This document shows positions 39,009 through 46,970 of a stretch of DNA of 51,673 nt, piece after piece. The stretch spans positions 1-51,673 of the forward strand of contig JAILCN010000073.1 in NCBI GenBank assembly GCA_024680365.1, written 5' to 3'. A program made the position numbers and the translations under genes. The stretch's first letter is position 1. The number at the start of each line of letters is the position of its first letter. The notes beneath the pieces were generated by a model. The model was not told the DNA's origin. It did no database searches and saw only the letters and a list, made by a program, of their open reading frames with translations. This DNA comes from Solobacterium sp. Its GTDB lineage: Bacteria; Bacillota_I; Bacilli_A; Erysipelotrichales; Erysipelotrichaceae.

Positions 39009-39914
39009 ATGAACAAACCTGTACTGGTGATTCTCGCGGCCGGAATGGGCAGCCGCTACGGCGGAATGAAGCAGATCGACGGTGTCGGCAGCCATGGCGA
39101 ACCGATTATCGAATTCTCAATCTATGACGCAAAAGAAGCAGGATTTGAAAAGGTCGTTCTGATCATCCGCAAAGAACATGAAGAAGTATTCCGCAAGGCA
39201 CTGACGGACAAGATCGAAGGCAAGATGGAAGTTGCGTTTGCCTATCAGGACATGAATGACATTCCGGAAGGGATCGAGATTCCCGAAGGAAGACAGAAGC
39301 CATGGGGAACGACGCATGCGCTGCTTGCCTGCCGTGATCTGATCGACAGCCCGTTCGCGATCCTGAACGCGGATGACTTCTACGGCAAGGATGCCTATAA
39401 GGTCATCTACAACTATCTGAGCAATGAGATCAAAGATGATGAATACGCAATGGTCGGCTATCTGTGCGGCAATACGCTCTCTGAAAACGGAACTGTCACC
39501 AGAGGCGTCTGCGAAAAAGATGAAGAGGGCTGGCTGAAGCACATTGTTGAAGTACAGCAGATCTCCAAAAAAGACGGCAAAGCAGTCTGTGAGATCAACG
39601 GCGAAGAAAAGGTGCTCGCTGACGATACAGTCGTATCCATGAACTTCTGGGGCTTCACACCGAAGATCTTCGAAGAAGCAAAACCGCTGTTTGAGAAGGA
39701 TATCCGCAAAGGCGTCGTTGAGAACCCGCTGAAGTGTGAATCCCTGCTTCCGACAACTGTCGGTGAAATGGTCAAAGACGGCACCTGCAAGGTCAAAGTG
39801 CTTTCCAGCAAAGACCGCTGGTTCGGCGTGACCTACAAGGAAGACAAACCGGATGTCGTCGCAAAGATCCAGGAAATGAAAGACGCCGGTGTCTATCCGG
39901 ACATTCTCTGGTAA
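39009..39914 (+). CDS. Sugar-phosphate nucleotidyltransferase family protein
   Basis: The 301-residue protein starts VILAAGMGSRYGGMKQ, the nucleotide-binding signature of GlmU/RmlA-type transferases, and has the metal-binding segment AILNADDFYG. These enzymes activate a sugar phosphate with an NTP. No sugar-specific motif lets me name the substrate, and no cell-wall glycan genes adjoin it. The track's 38748 start runs antisense through maf and its promoter; the ATG at 39009 has AAAGGAG and a TATAAT -10 (38963-38968) upstream. Confidence 0.85.
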   Translation: MNKPVLVILAAGMGSRYGGMKQIDGVGSHGEPIIEFSIYDAKEAGFEKVVLIIRKEHEEVFRKALTDKIEGKMEVAFAYQDMNDIPEGIEIPEGRQKPWGTTHALLACRDLIDSPFAILNADDFYGKDAYKVIYNYLSNEIKDDEYAMVGYLCGNTLSENGTVTRGVCEKDEEGWLKHIVEVQQISKKDGKAVCEINGEEKVLADDTVVSMNFWGFTPKIFEEAKPLFEKDIRKGVVENPLKCESLLPTTVGEMVKDGTCKVKVLSSKDRWFGVTYKEDKPDVVAKIQEMKDAGVYPDILW

Positions 39915-39918
39915 ACAG

Positions 39919-39944
39919 AAATCCTTCAGAAATGGAGGATTTTT
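39919..39944 (+). terminator. Hairpin that includes the next gene's ribosome binding site
   Basis: AAATCCT (39919-39925) pairs with AGGATTT (39936-39942) and two more Ts follow. It could end the nucleotidyltransferase transcript. Its 3' arm also covers GGAGGA, the ribosome binding site of the HD gene at 39948. Confidence 0.45.
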
Positions 39945-39947
39945 CGA

Positions 39948-40751
39948 ATGAAGAATACAATTGACATGGTTCATGCCCGGAACGCGATGAACCGGTTTCT
40001 GGATTCTTTTGAAGACAGAGATAAACCAGGCTTCCGTCTCAAGGTGGTGCATACATACCATGTCGTCAGAAATGCCCGCAAGATCGCAGAAGAAAGCGGC
40101 ATGAGCGAAGAAGATGTCCGCCTGGCCATGCTCATCGGGCTTCTGCATGACATCGGCAGATTTACCGAGATCAGCGACACAGGGCGGCTGGACAACGAAC
40201 GGTATGACCATGCGGAACAGGGAGCGGATCTGCTGTTTGGGAAGGGAATGATCCGTGACTTTATTGAGACAGACGCGTATGACGATATCATCGAATGCGC
40301 GGTCCGCCTGCACAATAAGCTGAATGTTCCGGACGGTCTGTCAGAGGAGCAGGACAGACACGCAAGGCTGATCCGCGACGCTGACAAGCTGGACAACTTC
40401 CGGGTGAAAGCGGAAGAACCGATCGAAGAGATCTTTCCCAACCGCATCGGCTCCATAGCTGAGATCAATGAATCGCATATTTCAGAAGCTGTCATGGCCG
40501 CCTTCCGCCGGAACGAGTGCGTGAATATCTATGACCGGAAGACACCGCTGGATTACATGATGTGCATTCTGGCATTTGTCTTCGATCTGAATTTTGATGT
40601 TACAAAGAAGGACATTCTGGAAAACGGCTATATTGAAAAGATCATCTCCAGAGTGGATCTGAAAGAAAACGAAGCTGCAGGTCAGCTTCGTGAGTGTTAT
40701 GAGATCATTGTGTGTTTTCTGCGCGGAGGATCTGCCGGTAGCGGATCGTAA
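39948..40751 (+). CDS. HD-domain phosphohydrolase
   Basis: The 267-residue protein has the HD metal-binding set: VVHTYHVV (first His), LIGLLHDIGRF (HD), a third His region around RYDHAEQG and an Asp in LIRDADKLDNF. HD proteins hydrolyse phosphoesters, often nucleotides or signalling nucleotides; the target is unknown. The last 15 codons overlap the convergent DUF1275 gene. Confidence 0.85.
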   Translation: MKNTIDMVHARNAMNRFLDSFEDRDKPGFRLKVVHTYHVVRNARKIAEESGMSEEDVRLAMLIGLLHDIGRFTEISDTGRLDNERYDHAEQGADLLFGKGMIRDFIETDAYDDIIECAVRLHNKLNVPDGLSEEQDRHARLIRDADKLDNFRVKAEEPIEEIFPNRIGSIAEINESHISEAVMAAFRRNECVNIYDRKTPLDYMMCILAFVFDLNFDVTKKDILENGYIEKIISRVDLKENEAAGQLRECYEIIVCFLRGGSAGSGS

Positions 40752-41400
40752 TGATCACCAGCAGAACAGCGAGCAGGGCACAGGGCACGAGGATCGAGAG
40801 AGCGGACAGATGAGGTGTCAGAACAGCGCCGAGGAACACGCCGCCGATAAAGACAAATACGATCACGATGCAGCGCAGAGCAGAAGAGAGATCTTCTGCT
40901 TTTTTCCGGGTGAAGGCTTTGTACAGATATTCGATGCCTTTGCGCAGGTTGCCAGTCGAGACGGTCGTCGCGATCACTTCGCCGCCGAAGGACCGGAAGG
41001 CTTCCATCTGCATCGCGCAGCCGAAGGAGACCAGTGTATTGGCAATGATATTGGTCTCTTCTGTCTGCGGAACAAAGGCGGCTGCCGCGAATGCGATGAT
41101 CTCTGCCACGATCACCATCCTGCGGATATAGCGGATGGAGAACCGGCGGAAAACAGATTCAATGACAAGTACAGCAGTCACGCCAAGTGCGAAGGCGCAG
41201 ATCGGAATCAGATAGTTCATGCAGGCGCTGATTTTTCCTTCTGCCATCCGCAGACCGAGCTTGATGATGTTGCCGGTCTGGGCATTGGCAAAAACGCCGC
41301 CTCTTGCATAATACGTATACGCGTCCAGATAGCCGCCGGTCAGCGTCAGGATCAGGGCGGCCAGATACGTCTGTGATCCTTTTGTCAGTTTTTCCTGCAT
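40705..41400 (-). CDS. DUF1275/YoaK-family membrane protein
   Basis: The 231-residue protein has about six membrane segments and the family signatures GGYLDAYTYYARGGVFANAQTGN and FGCAMQMEAFR...TTVSTGNLRKG. Function is unknown for the family; transport is often guessed. The track start at 41508 lies in the intergenic region; the ATG at 41400 has GGGAGGTG upstream and matches the family. It converges on and overlaps the HD gene by 47 bp and is divergent from the DJ-1 pair. Confidence 0.88.
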   Translation of the reverse strand: MQEKLTKGSQTYLAALILTLTGGYLDAYTYYARGGVFANAQTGNIIKLGLRMAEGKISACMNYLIPICAFALGVTAVLVIESVFRRFSIRYIRRMVIVAEIIAFAAAAFVPQTEETNIIANTLVSFGCAMQMEAFRSFGGEVIATTVSTGNLRKGIEYLYKAFTRKKAEDLSSALRCIVIVFVFIGGVFLGAVLTPHLSALSILVPCALLAVLLVIITIRYRQILRAENTQ

Positions 41401-41425
41401 AACGCACCTCCCGCTCTTTTTTATA

Positions 41426-41449
41426 ATGTACAGATCCGCTTCTGTACAT
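41426..41449. promoter_or_regulatory. Inverted repeat over the DUF1275 promoter
   Basis: ATGTACAG-N8-CTGTACAT is a perfect dyad. On the minus strand one TGTACA arm is 17 nt from a TATAAA hexamer and could be the -35, so a protein bound here would cover the promoter. Confidence 0.45.
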
Positions 41450-41451
41450 GT

Positions 41452-41470
41452 TTTTCCAGTTTCTGGAAAA
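41452..41470. promoter_or_regulatory. Inverted repeat next to the DJ-1 promoter
   Basis: TTTTCCAG-TTT-CTGGAAAA is a perfect 8-3-8 dyad ending 4 bp before the -35 of the DJ-1 operon. It has no T tract at the right place for a terminator, so an operator is more likely. Confidence 0.45.
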
Positions 41471-41474
41471 CGCT

Positions 41475-41502
41475 TTGTATGGTGTGCGGAAGACAGTATG
41501 AT
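41475..41502 (+). promoter_or_regulatory. Promoter of the DJ-1 pair
   Basis: TTGTAT (41475-41480), 16 nt, TATGAT (41497-41502), followed by an AGGAGG ribosome binding site. Confidence 0.5.
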
Positions 41503-41531
41503 GTGCATGCAGAACAGGAGGATCCGTATAA

Positions 41532-42092
41532 ATGAAAGCAGCAGTAATCATCGCACCCGGATGTGAAGAGGGTGAAGCACTGACGATCGTCGATATTTTC
41601 CGCAGGGCAGAGATCACCTGCAATATGATAGGTCTCAACGCAGAGGACATTACCGGAGCGCATCAGATCACGATGCGGTGCGATCATGTCCTGGATGAAA
41701 ATCTGAAGGACTATGACATGGTCATTCTTCCCGGCGGCTATGAAGGAACCGACGCGATGGCAGCCAGCGAAAGCCTCAGAACATCCCTGCAGGAAATGAA
41801 CAGGGCAGGAAAGTACATTGCGGCGCTGTGCGCGGCACCGGAAGTTCTGGATCAGGCAGGCCTTCTGGAAGGAAAGACATTCACCTGTTATCCGACTGTC
41901 GCGGAGCAGATCCGCAGCGGAAACAGAACAGATGATGTTACGGTACAGGATGGAAATATCATTACCGGCAAAGGTCCGGCGCTGGCCTGGGCATTCGCTT
42001 ACCGGCTGGTGGACATTCTTGGCGGCGGCAGTGAAACAGTCAAAAAGAGAATGGTGTATTACAACGCGTTTGACGTGAAGGAGGAAGGATGA
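41532..42092 (+). CDS. DJ-1/PfpI-family protein, first copy
   Basis: The 186-residue protein has the DJ-1 layout: acidic residue in the first loop (PGCEEGEA), VILPGGYEG, and the nucleophile-elbow Cys in AALCAAPEVL. DJ-1/YajL-type proteins are tied to oxidative or carbonyl stress, as chaperones or proposed deglycases. AGGAGG precedes the ATG. The second DJ-1 gene overlaps by 4 bp. Confidence 0.87.
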   Translation: MKAAVIIAPGCEEGEALTIVDIFRRAEITCNMIGLNAEDITGAHQITMRCDHVLDENLKDYDMVILPGGYEGTDAMAASESLRTSLQEMNRAGKYIAALCAAPEVLDQAGLLEGKTFTCYPTVAEQIRSGNRTDDVTVQDGNIITGKGPALAWAFAYRLVDILGGGSETVKKRMVYYNAFDVKEEG

Positions 42093-42655
42093 GTATGACA
42101 AAGACAGCTGCAGTCATGATGATCGACGGTTTTGAAGAAAGTGAGACCATGCAGATCACAGATCTGCTCAGAAGAGCAGGCATTGAAACATATACATACC
42201 GCTTCCAGGATGATGAATTTGTGACAGGCATGCAGAAGATCCGCGTGAAGAGCGACCGCAGATTCTCCGAAGAAGTAAAAAACGCGGATGTCATCATCGT
42301 TCCCGGCGGCAGAACATGCGCTGCAGAATTCATCGCGGACGAGGCGTTTATGGAAACGCTGAAATGGTTCAATGAGAACGGAAAGCTGATCGCCGGCATG
42401 TGCTCGGGCACGACGGTGCTGGAAGCCGCAGGTGTTCTTGCGGGGAAAAGAGCGACCGGCTATACAGGTTATGAAGAGAAGCTGAAGAGCGTTTCTGAAT
42501 TTGTTCATGAGGTCACTGTATATGATCAGAACGTCGTGACATCCCAGGGCCCGGCAACCCCGTATCCCTTCGCGTTTAAGATCATGGAAGCACTCGGCAT
42601 CGATCCTTCTGAGATCAAAGCACGTCTTCTGTACGCCGAAGCCGGCGGGAAATGA
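42089..42655 (+). CDS. DJ-1/PfpI-family protein, second copy
   Basis: The 188-residue protein is a clear relative of the previous one, with DGFEESET, VIIVPGG and the Cys in AGMCSGTTVL. Conservation between the two is moderate, so the duplication is old and they may form a heteromer or differ in substrate. The start overlaps the first copy as ATGA; the ATG at 42095 with GGAGG 10 nt upstream is an equally good start. Confidence 0.86.
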   Translation: MSMTKTAAVMMIDGFEESETMQITDLLRRAGIETYTYRFQDDEFVTGMQKIRVKSDRRFSEEVKNADVIIVPGGRTCAAEFIADEAFMETLKWFNENGKLIAGMCSGTTVLEAAGVLAGKRATGYTGYEEKLKSVSEFVHEVTVYDQNVVTSQGPATPYPFAFKIMEALGIDPSEIKARLLYAEAGGK

Positions 42656-42705
42656 AAGAATTCTGAAAACAGCAGATCCGTGATATCCTATTGTTAAGGT
42701 ATCCT

Positions 42706-43494
42706 ATGATCTACGAAAAACTGCCGGTCGTGCTGCTGAGCACGCTGGCCGCGGAAAAAACCCAGACAACCAACAGCCAGATCGCAGAGTATATCCTTTC
42801 CCACCGGGAAGAGATCAGGACGATCGGGATCCAGGAACTCGCGGAGCGGTGCCATGTCGGCACTGGCTCCATTTCGCGTTTCTGCCGGGATGTCGGCTTC
42901 CGGGATTTTTCCGAGCTGCGGCGGCTGCTGGAAGGCACCAGCTACCGGTTCGAGACCGTACAGGAAGACGGCAGGGCTGCGGTGGACCGCTGGACAGACG
43001 AACTGGTCAAAGCGCTGCGGAAGGTACAGGCCTCGCTTGATCTGAACAAGGTACAGGCCCTGTGCGCTGACATGCGGGCATATAAAAAGATCTCCGCATA
43101 CGGAATGCTGAAGGCGGAGTCCGCAGCCATCAACCTGCAGGCAGACATGTTGATGCTGGGCAGGCAGGTGCGCACGTCCGTTGCCTATTCCGATCAGATC
43201 AGGCAGATCCTGGAAGCGGGGAAAGATGAGCTGATCATCATCTTCTCCTACACCGGCTCGTATTTCGAGTACCAGGACTTCCGGATCAGAGAGAAGCATC
43301 TGGCGCTGCCGAAGATCTGGATGATCAGCGGATCGAAAAAAGCGAAGCCGTGGTTCGTCAACGACGTGATCCGCTTTGATTCCGATCAGGAACAGCTGTC
43401 TCATCCGTATCAGCTGGAAATGGCAGAAAGCATCATCGCCCAGATGTACGCGGCAGAGAAACCATCGTCAGAAGAACAGATACCTATGCTATAA
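42706..43494 (+). CDS. MurR/RpiR-family transcription regulator
   Basis: The 262-residue protein has an N-terminal helix-turn-helix (IQELAERCHVGTGSISRFCRDVGF) and a C-terminal SIS sugar-phosphate-binding domain (SAYGMLKAES..., LIIIFSYTGSYFEY). Such regulators respond to sugar phosphates such as MurNAc-6-P or GlcNAc-6-P. I choose the ATG at 42706 (AAGG 7 nt upstream) over the TTG at 42691. No sugar genes adjoin it. Its stop codon lies in the -10 of the cdaA promoter. Confidence 0.85.
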   Translation: MIYEKLPVVLLSTLAAEKTQTTNSQIAEYILSHREEIRTIGIQELAERCHVGTGSISRFCRDVGFRDFSELRRLLEGTSYRFETVQEDGRAAVDRWTDELVKALRKVQASLDLNKVQALCADMRAYKKISAYGMLKAESAAINLQADMLMLGRQVRTSVAYSDQIRQILEAGKDELIIIFSYTGSYFEYQDFRIREKHLALPKIWMISGSKKAKPWFVNDVIRFDSDQEQLSHPYQLEMAESIIAQMYAAEKPSSEEQIPML

Positions 43495-43495
43495 T
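43487..43495 (+). promoter_or_regulatory. Extended -10 promoter of cdaA-cdaR
   Basis: TGCTATAAT overlaps the TAA stop of the regulator gene. Transcription would start near 43502, about 17 nt before the proposed GTG start of cdaA. Confidence 0.55.
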
Positions 43496-43518
43496 ATGAA
43501 CGTTTGCAGGAAGGGAGT

Positions 43519-44844
43519 GTGATTATCCTGAATCTGACATTTGAAAACATCAGGACTATTACCGTCATGTTCCTGGATATATTCATTATCTGGCTGGTCA
43601 TTTATTACATCCTGAGACTGGTCAGAAACAATTCAAGAACGATCCAGATCTTTAAGGGGATCATTCTGGTCGTCGTCATTGACGCGCTGGCCAAGATGCT
43701 CGGTCTGAAGACGCTTGAATATCTGATGGATATGTTTGTGAACTGGGGTTTTCTTGCGGTTATCATCATCTTCCACCCCGAGATCCGCTCGATTCTGGAA
43801 CGAATCGGAAAATCGAATGTATTTTCAAGAATTACAACGCTGACCGGCGGCGAAAAGGAAAACCTGGTCGACAATATCGTGACGGCAGTCATGATCTTAA
43901 GCAAGAACCAGACCGGTGCCCTGATCTCCATCGAGCAGTCGCATTCCCTTGAAGATTTCGTAGCGACGGGAACAAGAATGAACTCGGATGTGACCGCTGA
44001 GCTTCTGACATCGATCTTTGTGACGACAACGCCTCTCCATGACGGAGCGGTGATCATTCAGGGCGACAAGATCGCCTGTGCTTCGGCGTATTTCCCGCCG
44101 ACCAATCTGGATCTGCCGTCCCGCTACGGCGCAAGACACAGAGCTGCCATCGGTATCAGCGAGATCTCCGATGCGGTGACGATCGTCGTTTCAGAAGAGA
44201 CTGGAGCTGTATCCATCGCGGAAAGCGGCAAGCTCTATCCAGTCAGCCGCAATGAGCTGCGCAACTATCTGCTCAGAGTGATCTGCGGCGAGATCACCGA
44301 AGTCAGAACCGCCGGCGTGAAACAGGAAAATCTCATCATTGACGATGAGGAAAATGTCCATCCGGCAGAAAAGAAGAAAAAAGTATTCGGCAAGCTGGCG
44401 CTGAGACGTCAGGAAGCTGCGGCGCCGGTCAAGATCGAAGCCGAAGAGGTAACGCCTGCCCGCACGGATCCGGAAGAGACGCCGGAAGCCAGCAGTTTTG
44501 CGGAAGCTGATGAAGAAGCAAGGGCAGCGAAGATCAAGCTCCCTCACAAAAAGAAAGCCGTGCCGATGAAGGAAGAAGCACCTGCGGAAAAAGAAGCGAG
44601 AATGACAGCGGAACAGGTGAAGGCAGCCAGAGAAGCCAGCAGGAAGCGTCTGAAGCGTCAGGAAGAACCTGAAATGGCGCCGGCAATTGAGATCGAACCT
44701 GTTCTTGAGGAAGAAAAACAGTTTGATACGACAAAACTGGATATCTCTGAGCTCGTCGGCTTCAGCGGCGAACTGAAAGACCAGTTTGATATGGTGGAAA
44801 ACATGGCCTCCGATTCCGCCGGCCGGAAAGGAGGCAGCGAATGA
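43519..44844 (+). CDS. cdaA: Diadenylate cyclase CdaA with long C-terminal tail
   Basis: The protein has three N-terminal membrane segments (about residues 12-85) and a DAC domain with the catalytic motifs DGA (175-177, in LHDGAVII) and RHR (206-208), and makes cyclic di-AMP from two ATP. CdaA is usually about 270 residues; here a Lys/Glu/Ala-rich, probably disordered or helical tail of about 160 residues follows (280-441). No in-frame ATG lies near the expected N-terminus: the track's TTG (43504) sits on the likely transcription start, so I take the GTG at 43519, 7 nt after AGGA. The cdaR gene overlaps by 4 bp. Confidence 0.93.
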   Translation: MIILNLTFENIRTITVMFLDIFIIWLVIYYILRLVRNNSRTIQIFKGIILVVVIDALAKMLGLKTLEYLMDMFVNWGFLAVIIIFHPEIRSILERIGKSNVFSRITTLTGGEKENLVDNIVTAVMILSKNQTGALISIEQSHSLEDFVATGTRMNSDVTAELLTSIFVTTTPLHDGAVIIQGDKIACASAYFPPTNLDLPSRYGARHRAAIGISEISDAVTIVVSEETGAVSIAESGKLYPVSRNELRNYLLRVICGEITEVRTAGVKQENLIIDDEENVHPAEKKKKVFGKLALRRQEAAAPVKIEAEEVTPARTDPEETPEASSFAEADEEARAAKIKLPHKKKAVPMKEEAPAEKEARMTAEQVKAAREASRKRLKRQEEPEMAPAIEIEPVLEEEKQFDTTKLDISELVGFSGELKDQFDMVENMASDSAGRKGGSE

Positions 44845-46259
44845 CTGACAACGAGAAGAAAAACCTGTTAGGCGATGACCAGACGAACAAGACGGAACTT
44901 GCCAACCGGATCGCCCGCCAGTCCAGGAAGATGGCGAATACGTATCAGCAGCTCGAAGACGTTGTCTTCCGTACGGTACGCTGGTTCTCCGCTCTGATCG
45001 ACAAGGCGCTGTTCAACCGCAAATACGGAAAGATCACAGCGCTCGTGCTGGCCGTTCTGCTGTATGTTGCGATCAACTACAACACGATGGCTTCCATCTA
45101 CACAAACTCCATGAAGTATACCCGGACGATCACCGGCGCGCCGGTCACCGCCCGCTATAACACCGATACATTCGAACTCAGCGGCATGCCGGAAAAAGTC
45201 GATATCCAGATCATCGGCGACGCGACCAATGTCACCAATGCGCTGACATCCGGCGGCGTGATCGTGGCGGACCTGGAAGGCCTGACAGAAGGCTCACACC
45301 AGGTGAAATTTACCGGCGAAGGCTTCGGCGACAATGTCAGCGTCGTTGTCGATCCTTCCGTTACGGTTCTGACGCTTAAGAAAAAGACGACTCAGCAGTT
45401 TGATCTGTCATGGGACTTCATCAATCTTGACAGCATGGCAAACATCTACAGCGTCGGTACTCCGCAGTTTGAATACACCAAGGTCAATGTCCGTGCCTCC
45501 AAAGACACGCTGTCATCAATTGCCTTCGTCAAGGCGCTGATCGACGTCAGCGGGCAGATGGCGGAATTTGAGCAGGATGCCAGACTGATCGCTTACGATG
45601 CGTCCGGCTATCCGGTCCAGGCGGACATCGTTCCGGACCGGATCCATGTCAAGGTCCCGGTCACATCACCGAACAAGACGGTTCCGATCGAGATCCAGGT
45701 CAGCGGCGAAGTGCCTGACGGCATGGCAATTGACAGTATTACGGCGGATCAGCAGACGGTGACGATCTATGGTTCGGAAAGCGTTCTGGGCGAGATCGAC
45801 AAAGTCATGGTCACCCTGAGTGCTGCGACCATTACCAAGGATTCCACGCTGCTGCGGCCGATCGTTCTGCCGGCCGGCGTCAACAGCTCAAACATCAACC
45901 AGATCACGATCAATGTCACGCTCGCTGAATCGGTCAGCCGCGTCATTGAAAACGTGCCGATCAATTTCCGCAACAACATCAATAACTACAAGGCTTCCCA
46001 GCCGGAGAACAAGACGACGACCAGCGTCACCGTCACCGGCACCCAGACCAACGTTGACCGGATCAGCGCTGCCAATATCAACGTCTATGTCGATATGAAA
46101 GACGCGGTTCCGGGCCTGCAGGACTTCAAGCTGTATGTCGATCAGCCCTCTGACGGACTGGTAAAATACATTCTCAATGAAGCTTCCTACACGCTCAATG
46201 TACTGGGTGAAACAACGGATACGGATTCCAGCGGAAACCAGAATACCAACAATGACTAG
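44841..46259 (+). CDS. cdaR: CdaA regulator CdaR (YbbR-domain protein)
   Basis: The 472-residue protein has a cytoplasmic N-terminus (about 65 residues), one membrane segment (about 69-86, ALVLAVLLYVAINY) and an extracellular region of repeated YbbR beta domains (DGMAIDSITADQQTVTIYGSESVL is a typical unit). CdaR binds CdaA across the membrane and adjusts cyclic di-AMP production. ATGA overlap with cdaA. The usual third gene, glmM, is missing from the operon: a terminator follows. Confidence 0.92.
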   Translation: MTDNEKKNLLGDDQTNKTELANRIARQSRKMANTYQQLEDVVFRTVRWFSALIDKALFNRKYGKITALVLAVLLYVAINYNTMASIYTNSMKYTRTITGAPVTARYNTDTFELSGMPEKVDIQIIGDATNVTNALTSGGVIVADLEGLTEGSHQVKFTGEGFGDNVSVVVDPSVTVLTLKKKTTQQFDLSWDFINLDSMANIYSVGTPQFEYTKVNVRASKDTLSSIAFVKALIDVSGQMAEFEQDARLIAYDASGYPVQADIVPDRIHVKVPVTSPNKTVPIEIQVSGEVPDGMAIDSITADQQTVTIYGSESVLGEIDKVMVTLSAATITKDSTLLRPIVLPAGVNSSNINQITINVTLAESVSRVIENVPINFRNNINNYKASQPENKTTTSVTVTGTQTNVDRISAANINVYVDMKDAVPGLQDFKLYVDQPSDGLVKYILNEASYTLNVLGETTDTDSSGNQNTNND

Positions 46260-46279
46260 CAGGGGAAACCCTGCTTTTT
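46258..46279 (+). terminator. Terminator of cdaA-cdaR
   Basis: AGCAGGG-GAAA-CCCTGCT (46258-46275) followed by TTTTC; the hairpin starts within the cdaR stop codon. Confidence 0.88.
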
Positions 46280-46282
46280 CTG

Positions 46283-46291
46283 TGGTACAAT
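46283..46291 (+). promoter_or_regulatory. Extended -10 promoter of the two-component system
   Basis: TGGTACAAT, directly after the cdaR terminator, with GGAG and the response regulator ATG downstream. No clear -35. Confidence 0.5.
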
Positions 46292-46310
46292 AGGACTGGA
46301 GAATTGATTT

Positions 46311-46970
46311 ATGAAAAGAGTAATTGGAATTGTTGAAGATGAAAAAGACCTGAATGAACTGGTCAAGAGATATCTTGAAAAGGAAGGATATGAAGTACAT
46401 TCCTATCTGACTTTTGATGAGGCGGATGCGCATACTGCCGATGATGATGTCAGTCTGTGGATCCTGGACATCATGCTCGGCGACAAGAGCGGTTTTGATC
46501 TGATCGAAGCGATCCGGACAGTGGATCCGGAAGTGCCGGTCATCTTCATGTCAGCCCGCGACAAGGAATTCGACCGGATCATCGGTCTGGAAAAAGGATC
46601 CGACGACTATATCACCAAACCGTTTTCGCCCAAGGAACTCGTGCTGCGCGTCAACAACATCATGCGCAGAACATACCGGGAGGAAAGTCAGAAGATCACG
46701 GTGGACGGCTATGTGATCGACGAGACGCAGAGAACGGTGACAGAGAAGGATGTTCCGATCGAACTGACGACAAAAGAATTTGATCTGATGATGCTGTTTG
46801 TCAACAACCGGGGAACTGCGTTTCCGCGGGAAGCGATCCTGGAGAAGGTCTGGGAAGTCAATTACTACGGAAGCGACAGAGTCGTTGACGATACGCTGCG
46901 CAGACTGCGCAGAAAGATGCCGAATCTGTCCATACATACCATTTACGGATTCGGGTACAGGCTGGGCTGA
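46311..46970 (+). CDS. OmpR-family response regulator
   Basis: The 219-residue protein has a receiver domain with acidic pocket (ED near residue 9-10), phospho-acceptor D53 in WILDIM, the conserved TKPFSPKEL Lys, and a winged-helix DNA-binding domain (TVDGYVIDETQRTV...ELTTKEFDLMMLF...RVVDDTLRRLRRKM). GGAG lies 9 nt before the ATG. The kinase gene overlaps by one base (TGATG). Its targets are unknown. Confidence 0.92.
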   Translation: MKRVIGIVEDEKDLNELVKRYLEKEGYEVHSYLTFDEADAHTADDDVSLWILDIMLGDKSGFDLIEAIRTVDPEVPVIFMSARDKEFDRIIGLEKGSDDYITKPFSPKELVLRVNNIMRRTYREESQKITVDGYVIDETQRTVTEKDVPIELTTKEFDLMMLFVNNRGTAFPREAILEKVWEVNYYGSDRVVDDTLRRLRRKMPNLSIHTIYGFGYRLG

